A model generated the notes under the pieces. That model worked only from the letters and a program-made list of their open reading frames with translations. It had not been told where the DNA came from and did not search any database. Below, piece after piece: positions 26,005 through 33,380 of a stretch of 64,000 nucleotides of DNA; the stretch's first letter is position 1; each line of letters starts with the position of its first letter. This DNA is from Thermoplasmata archaeon (lineage in GTDB: Archaea > Thermoplasmatota > Thermoplasmata > Lutacidiplasmatales > UBA184), in contig JAKAWX010000002.1 of NCBI GenBank assembly GCA_021816865.1, positions 200,110-264,109 of the forward strand, in the 5' to 3' direction. Position numbers and translations under genes: made by a program.

Positions 26005-27249
26005 TCAGCGAGCGCGCCCACCCGGGCCGCGGGGCTCCCCTCGGCGAGCCATCGTCATGAGGAAGTGGTCGCCCAGCCGGTTGAACGGCCAGCGCGCTCC
26101 CATACGGGCGTCCAGGCGGGAGAGGTCTTGGAATCCGGAGGCGAACCGGTCCGCGTAGTGGACCAGGTCCGACGGCGGCAGGACGACGGGAGCCCCCTCG
26201 AGCCGCACGACCGTGAACCACGGCTCAAACAACCGAGCGAACTCGGGGGCGGAGAACGAGTACACGTCCACGCAGAACCGCGACGCTCCCACGGGGATGG
26301 GGCGTCGGGCGCGGCCCACCGCACGCGACCAGCGCCCCGTGACCCCGTACCCGACGAGCTCGAACAGGCACCAGCGGTTGTAGACCCCGGCAACGAAGCG
26401 CGCCGCCCCTCTCAGGAGCTCGGCGAGCGCCGGGGCGAACGGTCGCAGGTCGGCTTCGCAGTTCATCGCTCCGTACGTGGAGTAGGCCCCATCGAACGCG
26501 CCGCGTCCGAACTCGTCGAGGAGGCGGGGCAGCTCGGCCGCCGCGAGCTTTCGGGTCTCGACGCGTTCCGAGAGCCCCTCCGATCGGGCCTTCTCGCGAA
26601 CCACCTCGAGCATGCGCTCGGAAATGTCGACACAAAGGATCTCGTGCCCCTCTCGGAGGAGAGGAAGCGTCTCCATCCCGGATCCGCAGCCGATCTCGAG
26701 GAGCCGGTGGACGCCCGCGAAGGTCCGGCGGAGCTCGGCCAGGGATCGGTCCCTGAGGAGACGGTTGATCCGATTTCCCGTGATGTGCCGGTCGTAGTCG
26801 TCGGCGACGTTGTCGAACTCAGCGGCCAGCCAATCGTGGTACGCGTCCCTCGGGCGGCCGGTCGGCCTTCGATCGTTCGGAGTCACCGCGAGGACCCGAG
26901 CGGCGTTCGCGTACCATCGATTGAATTGCTGCCTCCCGTAGCGTGTGCGGAAGAGGTCGAGCACTCGCGACTTCTCGACCGGGTCCGTGATCAGCGCGAC
27001 GGGAGACCGAACCCTGCGATCCGCGATCCGCAGCGACACGGATCCTTCCCGCAGGGCCCAGGTCGGCCATCGCGACGCGCGGTCCTTGGCCGCCAGGTAG
27101 ATGGTCTCTCCCTCGGCGACATAACCTAGCGGGAGGACGCCGGACGGCAGCTCCAGCTCGAGGTTCGACGGGCCGTCGGGAGGGGGATTATCCTCGAACG
27201 GCCCGCGTCCGAAGCGGCCGCCGGGCCCGACTTCCGGGCTCCCGCTCAC
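26005..27249 (-). CDS. Fusion of a split-barrel (PNPOx/F420-reductase-like) domain and a SAM methyltransferase
   Basis: 414 residues from the GTG at 27249 (GTGA overlap with the upstream gene); an in-frame ATG at 27264 is the alternative. Residues about 25-130 read as a flavin/F420-type split barrel (L-P-L-G-Y-V-A-E-G-E-T-I-Y-L-A, R-W-P-T-W-A-L), like Ddn/DUF385 proteins. Residues about 150-400 are a class I methyltransferase (L-L-E-I-G-C-G-S-G, L-C-V-D-I-S). Last gene of the operon starting at 32.1 kb. The substrate is unknown; a glycan or lipid intermediate made by the GT2 fusion upstream is a reasonable guess. The split-barrel call is weaker than the methyltransferase call. Confidence 0.7.
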   Translation of the reverse strand: MSGSPEVGPGGRFGRGPFEDNPPPDGPSNLELELPSGVLPLGYVAEGETIYLAAKDRASRWPTWALREGSVSLRIADRRVRSPVALITDPVEKSRVLDLFRTRYGRQQFNRWYANAARVLAVTPNDRRPTGRPRDAYHDWLAAEFDNVADDYDRHITGNRINRLLRDRSLAELRRTFAGVHRLLEIGCGSGMETLPLLREGHEILCVDISERMLEVVREKARSEGLSERVETRKLAAAELPRLLDEFGRGAFDGAYSTYGAMNCEADLRPFAPALAELLRGAARFVAGVYNRWCLFELVGYGVTGRWSRAVGRARRPIPVGASRFCVDVYSFSAPEFARLFEPWFTVVRLEGAPVVLPPSDLVHYADRFASGFQDLSRLDARMGARWPFNRLGDHFLMTMARRGEPRGPGGRAR

Positions 27250-28196
27250 GTCGGAGCCTCCCATCGCCGGACCCCCTCGGGGACATAGCGAAGGTCGAGG
27301 ACGGCTCCCCGGATCGTTCCCCGATACCCGCACGCACAAGCGACCGGTGGGCCATATCCGCTCCCGGTGGGGAACGGAGTCCGGCATCGAGGACACGCAA
27401 GGATCCGTTCGAGGTCGGGGAGCGACGCGCCGGGCCGTTGGTCCTTTTCCAGCACGGCGAACCGGGCGGGAAAGGCCGGCGCCCGGCCGAGGGCGGTCCC
27501 GAGCCGGACGAACACGCCCGCGGGGACGTGTCGCATCAGGTAGTACTCCTCCAGGCCCGAGACGACCTCGCGGACGGGTCGGAACCCTCCCGCCCGTACG
27601 GTCCGCTCGAACTCGCGGCGGCTCGCGACGTACACCGGGAACGGTTCGGGGTCGAGCGTGACGGGCCCTCGGGCGAACGTGATCGACCGGAATCGCGTGC
27701 GGGGGGACGGATGGATCGCGCGTTGGATGTCGTTGACGAGCGTCCCGAGCGTGGGCTTCGGGTTGTATGAGACGAGGAATCGGCCCCCGCCTTGGAGGAC
27801 GCGGCCGACCTCGGTCAGGGCGGCCACCGGATCCGAGAGGTGGTGGTAGACCCGGACCATCGACGCGCTCGTGAACGCCCCGTCCACGAACGGCAGGTGG
27901 TAGATGTTCGCCGCGACCCGCAGGGGCCGGCTCGACCCGGCTCTCGCGGGCAGACCGTTCAGGCTCTCGACGTCGAAGTCGGTGGCGACGACCTCTCCGC
28001 CGAGCTCGGTGAGGGCGCTGAGGAGCCGCCCGAAGCCCGTGCCCAGCTCGAGGATCCGTCGTCGGTCCGCCGAGCCCAGCTGGCGCGAGACGATCGCCCG
28101 CTCCACTTCGGTGACCCTTTCCCGACCCCGCCACAGCGCCGCGAAGTCGAACCGCGCGTAATCGCTGACGGACTCGTGCGCGTCGCCGTTCGTCAT
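27246..28196 (-). CDS. SAM methyltransferase with C-terminal zinc ribbon
   Basis: 316 residues. A class I methyltransferase core covers about 45-160 (I-L-E-L-G-T-G-F-G-R, V-A-T-D-F-D, V-Y-H-H-L-S-D). A lid region follows, then a C-terminal zinc ribbon (C-P-R-C, then C-A-C, about 270-300) like a Trm112-type zinc finger. The ATG overlaps the stop of the GT2 fusion gene (ATGA), and its own stop overlaps the next gene (GTGA). It is a member of the six-gene surface operon; substrate unknown. Confidence 0.82.
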   Translation of the reverse strand: MTNGDAHESVSDYARFDFAALWRGRERVTEVERAIVSRQLGSADRRRILELGTGFGRLLSALTELGGEVVATDFDVESLNGLPARAGSSRPLRVAANIYHLPFVDGAFTSASMVRVYHHLSDPVAALTEVGRVLQGGGRFLVSYNPKPTLGTLVNDIQRAIHPSPRTRFRSITFARGPVTLDPEPFPVYVASRREFERTVRAGGFRPVREVVSGLEEYYLMRHVPAGVFVRLGTALGRAPAFPARFAVLEKDQRPGASLPDLERILACPRCRTPFPTGSGYGPPVACACGYRGTIRGAVLDLRYVPEGVRRWEAPT

Positions 28197-30229
28197 CGGG
28201 CGGACGGGAGGGCCGACGGATACGTTACTCCCGTCGATGCCTCCGACGGCTCGTGCCCTTCCACGTACTGGGAACGGAGAGCCTCGAATCGACGGGAAAC
28301 GAAGGCGACTCGTCCGAATCGCGTCACCGTCCGGAAGGCCCCGGTCTCGTTGGAACGATTCCGCGCGTTCCTCCAGAGACCGGCCAATTGAAGGTACGTC
28401 GCGAGGAGAGGGTAGGCGACCGCGTCCGCGACCCGGAGCGCGATCGGCGCGGGGAGGGAATCGGGGTCGTCGGAAGGTCGAGCGCGGACCGCATACAATC
28501 GCGGGATCTCGGTGGCCATCCACGGGCAGCGGGCGAGGAGTCCCTGATAGTAGGCCGCTCCCAGGATAGGCTTCGCCGAGAGCGCGTCGCGGGCCGTCAG
28601 GAAGTCTCGGCGTTCGGTCAGGGCCTCGGCGGCCGTCGAGTCCTCGATCGTGTAATTGAAGCACGCGACCGGCCCGAACCCGCGGCCCCGACGCCACCGC
28701 TCGATCCGCAGGGCGAGGTACGTGTAGCCCAGGAACCACCAAAGCGCCCCCTTTCGAACGACCACGAACAGGTCCAGGTCGTCCTCCGGCTGCGGTTCGC
28801 CGTAGGCGACCGAGCCGGTGACGGAGACGCAGCGAACCCAATTTCGGGTCGGTCGAAGCGGTCCGTTGAACAGCTCGAGCGCGTGGCGAAGGGATGCCTC
28901 TCCTCGGGTCCGCCGCTCGTCCTGCCCGACCGTGGTCGCGCGTGGGGCAAGGACCAGGTCACCGTCCACTCGCGCGAGGCTGGGATGCCCTTCCAGCCAG
29001 CCCCGAGTGTCCCCCGGCGTAAAGGGCCCGTCGGGAGGGAGGAGGGAGATGAGGTCCGGCAGCGCTATGCCCGTCCCGAATCGCGCCGCCACGTCCACTA
29101 AGGTCGCTACCCGCAGCTCGAGAGGCGGGGCGGTCAGTCCCCTCGCGTTGTGCGAGAGTCGAGCGCGCGAGAGCGAGTGAGGGGCGGTTCGCCGAGCCGG
29201 GGGTCGAATCCGCTGCCACCGGACGTGGTCCTTCGGTGGGGGCAGTCGGTCCCAGATGGAGAGGGTGGCCGCCGCGAGCTCGAGGGCCGTCAGCGCCACG
29301 AACCGTCGCCAGCCCCGGGTCTGACGGCGCGCCGATCGCTGGACCACCTTCGCCACCGCACCCGGTGTAGACCGCGCGTGTCCCACGAGGGTACTCGGCC
29401 GTCGACCGAGGGCCGCGGTGACCTGGGAGTTTCCGACGTGGATCCGTCGGCGCTGGTGGAGATGGTCCGTGAGTCGCGTCGGGATCGCGATCTGTACGCG
29501 GGCCCCGGGCGCGTAGAGTCGTCGCCCTCCGTGCTGCGCCAGCCAGACCCCGAAGTACGAGCCGTCGTTGACGATCCCCTCCGGAAGCGGGGGGTGAGGG
29601 TCGAGGCTGATGAGGAGAAGCTCGTCGGAGAGGTGGGCTCCTCCGCCTTCCGACGCGAGGTGGAGATGGAACTCGTGATGCAGGTCCCACATCAGTCGCA
29701 GCAGCGGGGCCATGCGACCCGGGGCGTCGGGGGGCACGACGGGGCGGGCCATGACGGCGTAGGGAGGGGAGTGCCCTCGTGCGCGCCGAAGGAGTTCGGC
29801 GACGGCTCCCGGCGCCGCCTCGGCGTCCGAGTTCAGGAGCACCACCGCGTCGCCCCGGGCGCGGTGGAAGATCTCGCGAAGGGCCCGCGCCTTTCCGGTC
29901 CGCTCCGGCTCCACGACGACCATGACCCTCGGGTCGCGGGCGGCCACGCTCCGGGCGATGTCGACCGTTCGGTCCGTGCAGCCGCTCGCGACGACCCAGA
30001 TCTGCCCCCAGCGGACCCCGTCCGGAAGGTCTTGGGCCAGGAGCGACTCCAGGGCCCGCTGGATGTGGGTCTCTTCGTTGTGAGCTACGACGCCCCCCGC
30101 GAGCTCGAGACGAGCCTCCGTACGCCCATCGCCCGCCCGCCGGGTCGCGCCTCCCACGTCGACGACTCCTGGGCCCTCGCTCAATCTATCCCTCCCGTGC
30201 CACACGACTCCCGAAGACCCATGGCCCAT
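28193..30229 (-). CDS. Fusion of a GT2 glycosyltransferase and a nucleotidyltransferase-like domain
   Basis: 678 residues from the ATG at 30229; a GTG at 30157 is also possible. Residues about 45-300 are a GT-A glycosyltransferase (A-H-N-E-E-T-H-I-Q-R-A-L, V-V-A-S-G-C-T-D-R-T, and the metal motif in L-L-N-S-D-A-E). Residues about 460-600 hold a Pol-beta-type nucleotidyltransferase signature: G-S-V-A-Y-G, then P-E-D-D-L-D-L-F. One or two hydrophobic C-terminal helices may attach it to the membrane. Combining sugar transfer with nucleotidyl transfer in one chain is uncommon. It lies 6 nt after the cupredoxin gene. What is transferred is not evident. Confidence 0.78.
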   Translation of the reverse strand: MGHGSSGVVWHGRDRLSEGPGVVDVGGATRRAGDGRTEARLELAGGVVAHNEETHIQRALESLLAQDLPDGVRWGQIWVVASGCTDRTVDIARSVAARDPRVMVVVEPERTGKARALREIFHRARGDAVVLLNSDAEAAPGAVAELLRRARGHSPPYAVMARPVVPPDAPGRMAPLLRLMWDLHHEFHLHLASEGGGAHLSDELLLISLDPHPPLPEGIVNDGSYFGVWLAQHGGRRLYAPGARVQIAIPTRLTDHLHQRRRIHVGNSQVTAALGRRPSTLVGHARSTPGAVAKVVQRSARRQTRGWRRFVALTALELAAATLSIWDRLPPPKDHVRWQRIRPPARRTAPHSLSRARLSHNARGLTAPPLELRVATLVDVAARFGTGIALPDLISLLPPDGPFTPGDTRGWLEGHPSLARVDGDLVLAPRATTVGQDERRTRGEASLRHALELFNGPLRPTRNWVRCVSVTGSVAYGEPQPEDDLDLFVVVRKGALWWFLGYTYLALRIERWRRGRGFGPVACFNYTIEDSTAAEALTERRDFLTARDALSAKPILGAAYYQGLLARCPWMATEIPRLYAVRARPSDDPDSLPAPIALRVADAVAYPLLATYLQLAGLWRNARNRSNETGAFRTVTRFGRVAFVSRRFEALRSQYVEGHEPSEASTGVTYPSALPSAR

Positions 30230-30235
30230 CGGGCC

Positions 30236-30874
30236 TCACTTGGGCGAGCGCCGCGAACGTCGCCAGATAGCGAGGCCAGAACCGACTCCGACCACGACCA
30301 CCACGGCGCCGAGGACGATGAGCACGGTCGGTGTAAGGAGAGTCGATGATCCGCCCGACGGAGCGGCGACCGACGAGACCAGAGTCCCGTGCATCCCGGA
30401 CTGGAAATGCCCGGGGATCTCGCAGACGAACTCATACGTTCCGACGGACGGCGCCGTGAAGTTCGCGTACGCTCGGGCCCCCGGGGTTCCCGGCAAGCTG
30501 AGGTTCACGAGGGGCGGGTGGGCATCAAAGAACGCGAAGAGCTGGGCGGGCGTGTCGTTCGCGGGGATCGTGAAGTTCGCGACGGGCGACAGGACGAACG
30601 TGTGGGGGATTGACGCCTCCTGGATCACGACGAGTTGAACGAGGGCACCCGGGACGACATCCAGCACGTCAGGCACGAATGCGAGCGACGAGGTCGCCTG
30701 CACGCTGATGTCGCTCGTGGTCGCCGGCGCAAGCTCCTGGGGACCACTCGGGGTCGTGGGAGCCAATCCCGAGGCAAGCGCGAGTGCGACCAAGCCAACG
30801 ATTACCCCGACGATCAGCGGGGTCCGTAGGAGTCCCGCCGATCCCGGGCCGATCCGACCGCTCGAGTCGGTCAC
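30236..30874 (-). CDS. Membrane-anchored blue copper protein (cupredoxin)
   Basis: 212 residues. There is an N-terminal helix (about 18-37), a cupredoxin domain (about 55-165) and a C-terminal helix (about 182-202) with an Arg/Lys cytoplasmic tail. Type I copper ligands are all present: His91 (I-P-H-T-F), Cys151 and His156 (F-V-C-E-I-P-G-H), Met161. It should carry electrons on the outer face of the membrane. The GTG at 30874 overlaps the upstream stop (GTGA), with a GGAGGT ribosome-binding sequence directly before it. Blue copper proteins are frequent in soil Thermoplasmata. Confidence 0.92.
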   Translation of the reverse strand: MTDSSGRIGPGSAGLLRTPLIVGVIVGLVALALASGLAPTTPSGPQELAPATTSDISVQATSSLAFVPDVLDVVPGALVQLVVIQEASIPHTFVLSPVANFTIPANDTPAQLFAFFDAHPPLVNLSLPGTPGARAYANFTAPSVGTYEFVCEIPGHFQSGMHGTLVSSVAAPSGGSSTLLTPTVLIVLGAVVVVVGVGSGLAIWRRSRRSPK

Positions 30875-31098
30875 GGGACCTCCCTTGGGGCCGAGTCCGT
30901 CACCGGGCCGCGTCGCGGTCGGAGGCCGCCGCGCAAGGTGTCGAAGGCCCTCCGAAGGATGATCGTCTCGTGGGGGCGGGAAGCGTGGGCGGGAGGAGGC
31001 CCGGAGGGTGAACCCGAACGGGATCTCCGCTCTCGCTCGTCCACGGCAATCGCACGATCGTCGGCCTGCCTCTTCTCCCTCGTTCCCCCGTCGTTCAC
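30871..31098 (-). CDS. Small charged protein bridging two operon genes
   Basis: 75 residues. Its GTG at 31098 overlaps the stop of the secreted-protein gene, and its TGA at 30873-30871 overlaps the cupredoxin GTG, both as GTGA. That double overlap is the main support. It is Arg/Glu/Asp-rich in the first half (T-R-E-K-R-Q-A-D-D-R-A), Pro/Ser-rich in the middle, with one possible helix (T-I-I-L-R-R-A-F-D-T-L-R). No signal peptide and no family recognised. It could act in translational coupling or as a small regulator. Confidence 0.55.
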   Translation of the reverse strand: MNDGGTREKRQADDRAIAVDERERRSRSGSPSGPPPAHASRPHETIILRRAFDTLRGGLRPRRGPVTDSAPREVP

Positions 31099-32087
31099 GG
31101 TTGCTCCTCCACGAAGGTGAGGTCGGAGGGTCTCCGGCGCACTCGGCGCGCCGTCAGAGCGAGCGCGGCCACTGCGACCGATCCCGCTCCGCCCACGGCC
31201 GCGTAGTCGTAGGGCGGAAGTCCCGCGAGGGTCTTGGGCACGGGAAGTGAGATGACCGACAGGTACGAGAGCGACCGGAACTCTCCGGCGACGGCGCTGA
31301 CCCACACGCCGACCGAGGCGTAGGCGCCCTGCCCCGCGATCTGGACCTCGGGGGTAACGGGAACCAGCGCGGTCCCGTTTCCGGGGAGGCTGACGTTGGC
31401 CGACCGACCGAGGTCCACGAACTCCCGCGGTTCCCCAGTTTGGACCTCGACGCTCGTCACCGAAAAGCTCGTGGGCGAAGGGGCGGTGAGACGTTCCAGC
31501 GCGGTGAACGTTGGCCAAAGGGAGACACCAAGGGCGAGTCGGTCGCCGGCTCCCTGCCACGTCCAGTCCGTGATGGTGACCTCCTGAGTGACGGTACCGA
31601 GGTCGACGCCAGGGGAATCCGCGTAGGCGGGAAGGAGGTAGTCCACTCGCAGACCGACCGAGCCGAGGACCCGAGCGGGATGGACGGGGGAGACGATCGC
31701 CACGTAAGCGGCGTAGGCCATGTCGAACCGATCCGGGCTGCTGAGGTTCGTCGAGTTCCATGTCGCCGAAGAGAGGGCCGCCACCGCGGTGAGGTTGCCA
31801 GACGCGGTGACCTCGTCGAGAGACGTGAGGGTCGTCGAGAGACCCGCGCCGGCGAGGCTCATCGCCGACACGGCGACCGTCGGGGCACCGGGGACGAAGA
31901 TGCACTGGGTCACTCCGTTGCTCCAGGCGAGCGTGGTCGAGGACCAGTCCGCCCCCAGCGAGGATCCCGACCCGAACGGCGCGAGCGTGACCGCGAGGAC
32001 AAGCGCGGTCGCGGCGATCCCGAAGAACGCCCGGAAGTCCCACCGACCTCTGCGGGGACTTCCGTAGGGCGATCGTCGGTCGGCCAC
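31095..32087 (-). CDS. Secreted membrane-anchored protein, cassette copy A
   Basis: 330 residues. There is an N-terminal helix (about 20-40), a long Ser/Thr/Asn-rich beta-type region with N-x-S/T sites, then a C-terminal helix (about 288-308) and an Arg-rich tail. It is a clear paralogue of the protein at 38627-39616: nearly the same length, both with a W-x-W-Q block (T-D-W-T-W-Q-G here) and a later F/Y-R-S-L-x-Y block. The GTG at 32087 was chosen because the TATA-like element and operator upstream sit at the same distances as in the paralogue. First gene of the operon running to 26005. Function unknown. Confidence 0.75.
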   Translation of the reverse strand: MADRRSPYGSPRRGRWDFRAFFGIAATALVLAVTLAPFGSGSSLGADWSSTTLAWSNGVTQCIFVPGAPTVAVSAMSLAGAGLSTTLTSLDEVTASGNLTAVAALSSATWNSTNLSSPDRFDMAYAAYVAIVSPVHPARVLGSVGLRVDYLLPAYADSPGVDLGTVTQEVTITDWTWQGAGDRLALGVSLWPTFTALERLTAPSPTSFSVTSVEVQTGEPREFVDLGRSANVSLPGNGTALVPVTPEVQIAGQGAYASVGVWVSAVAGEFRSLSYLSVISLPVPKTLAGLPPYDYAAVGGAGSVAVAALALTARRVRRRPSDLTFVEEQP

Positions 32088-32111
32088 CGGAAGAGAGCAG
32101 GGCGTTCCCCT

Positions 32112-32150
32112 TGTACCTTCTTTTGGTCCAAGACCGTAAGCGGTTGGTCC
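32112..32150 (-). promoter_or_regulatory. Operator/promoter A: direct repeats 21 bp apart
   Basis: Read toward the gene, two exact GGACCAA units (32144-32150 and 32123-32129) are separated by 14 bp containing TTACGG. A weak TATA-like GGTACAAG lies about 28 nt before the GTG at 32087. The last A of the proximal repeat is 36 nt from the start codon. Matches elements B and C. Confidence 0.7.
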
Positions 32151-32163
32151 GAACCCGACGGCG

Positions 32164-32691
32164 CTACGGACGAAAGAGCTCCGACCACGTCTCGAGGGTA
32201 CGCTCGATCCACTCGTCGGCGAACCCACGACGGAAGGCGACGAGCGTCCGGAGGACTCGTTCGCGGTCGGTGAGCTCGAAGGTGCGCAGCCGGCCGGCGC
32301 GTCCCGTCCGCACGACCCCTATCTCCGCTAGGCGACGGAGATGGACGGAGAGGCGGCCCTCGCTCAGTCCGGTACGCGTCTCGAGGTCCGGGACGGTCGA
32401 CCCCGGCGCTTCGAGCAGGGCGATCAGAAGTCGGCGCGCGGAACGGGAGCGGGTGAGCTTGAGCAGGCTTCGGTCCGCGAGAGGAACCGTCGCGACGAAG
32501 TAATGGTCCTGATATCCCGAACGTTCTCGATGGAGCAGTCCGGACGTCGTCAGACGATCGAGGTGGTACACCGTTTCGCCCCAACCGGTCCCGGCACGAC
32601 GCTGGGCTTCGCGGGCCCCGGTGCCCGGGGCCGTCCGCACCGCCTCATAGAGCCGACGCCGCGTTTCGAGAGCGAGGGGGTCTTCCTCCAT
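32164..32691 (-). CDS. Double winged-helix (ArsR-like) regulator, cassette copy A
   Basis: 175 residues with two winged-helix domains in tandem: about 8-75 (T-R-R-R-L-Y-E-A-V, A-R-E-A-Q-R-R-A, W-G-E-T-V-Y-H-L-D-R-L) and about 82-155 (A-R-R-L-L-I-A-L-L, R-L-S-V-H-L-R-R-L-A-E-I-G-V-V-R). A final helix (R-G-F-A-D-E-W-I-E-R-T-L) could mediate dimerisation. It is a paralogue of 39708-40232. It follows the 3-TM protein gene by 3 nt and ends just before operator A, so it probably controls the next operon and perhaps itself. No ligand pocket is recognisable. Confidence 0.85.
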   Translation of the reverse strand: MEEDPLALETRRRLYEAVRTAPGTGAREAQRRAGTGWGETVYHLDRLTTSGLLHRERSGYQDHYFVATVPLADRSLLKLTRSRSARRLLIALLEAPGSTVPDLETRTGLSEGRLSVHLRRLAEIGVVRTGRAGRLRTFELTDRERVLRTLVAFRRGFADEWIERTLETWSELFRP

Positions 32692-32694
32692 CGC

Positions 32695-32973
32695 TCAGAC
32701 GTGACGGGGCCAGAGGGTGGCCGCCAGGCCGAGGAAGACCGCGACCAATACGATCGACAGGACGGGCAGCTGGACTTCGGTGTACGGAGGAGGGTTCCCC
32801 GGAAGCTGACCCCACGTCCAGAGGCCTCCCAGGGTCGCGAGAGCGAGGTTCCCTCCCGCCACGAGGGCGAAACGGCCGTCCCGCGAGCGGGCCCACGCGG
32901 CGAGCGGTACCGCCGCGTTCAGGAGTGCCACCCCGGTCAGCAGGACCGCCACGAAGAGCTCGAGGAGGCTCAC
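32695..32973 (-). CDS. Small 3-TM membrane protein, cassette copy A
   Basis: 92 residues with three membrane helices (about 3-25, 35-55, 68-88). It is a paralogue of 40234-40524: shared R-D-x-R-(F/L)-x-L-V loop, L-A-x-x-G-G-L helix and a Q before an extracytoplasmic Pro-rich loop. The GTG at 32973 is 25 nt from a TATA-like CCTTAAAC and is preferred. Co-transcribed with the double winged-helix regulator, it may be its membrane sensor or anchor, which is inference from the conserved pairing. Confidence 0.75.
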   Translation of the reverse strand: MSLLELFVAVLLTGVALLNAAVPLAAWARSRDGRFALVAGGNLALATLGGLWTWGQLPGNPPPYTEVQLPVLSIVLVAVFLGLAATLWPRHV

Positions 32974-32994
32974 GGGCCTCGGGAAGGCCCCACG

Positions 32995-33002
32995 GTTTAA
33001 GG
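32995..33002 (-). promoter_or_regulatory. TATA-like box of cassette A (3-TM/regulator)
   Basis: CCTTAAAC on the minus strand, centred 25 nt before the GTG at 32973, so the mRNA is probably leaderless. Confidence 0.5.
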
Positions 33003-33318
33003 AGTTGATTCGCGGCCGAACTCGCCGGCCGGGCGACCCGGTACGCTCGTGAGGGGCCGAACCCATTTGGCGCCCCGTGCTCCGCATCGCGGGCTAGGAA
33101 GCCTCTCCTGACCGAGTCCGGGGGTCGAAGGCAGAATGTCAAGGTCGGATCCCGAGGACCCTGGGAGTGCGACCTACGCCTTGGGAGACCGGCGGGTCCT
33201 CGAGCGACCCGGCTCCGCCGTCCGTGAGGCGTACCACCGGGGGTCGAGGGCGGGCGGTGTTCGGTCGCCTCTCGGTTCCGAGGGTCGCCGATCCGTGGCC
33301 ACTCTCCGCGGCGGCACT

Positions 33319-33356
33319 GGACCGGCGTTTCCTGAGCCGCACCAAGGTTTGTATAG
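33319..33356 (+). promoter_or_regulatory. Candidate operator/promoter D of the thermopsin gene
   Basis: A full GCACCAA unit (33339-33345) lies 36 nt before the ATG, the same offset as in A and C. A degenerate distal unit GGACCGG starts 20 bp upstream. A good TATA-like TTGTATAG (33349-33356) follows, centred about 28 nt before the ATG. The distal half is weak, so this is a candidate only. Confidence 0.4.
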
Positions 33357-33380
33357 TCGAACAAGCCACGAAAGACCGAC

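Larger units (their letters stand above)
32974..33380. other. Divergent intergenic region between cassette A and the thermopsin gene
   Basis: 407 bp without a supportable gene. The left end holds the cassette A TATA box; the right end holds the thermopsin gene promoter and element D. The middle is GC-rich with short Arg-rich frames on both strands that lack start context. I see no RNA gene. Confidence 0.5.
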
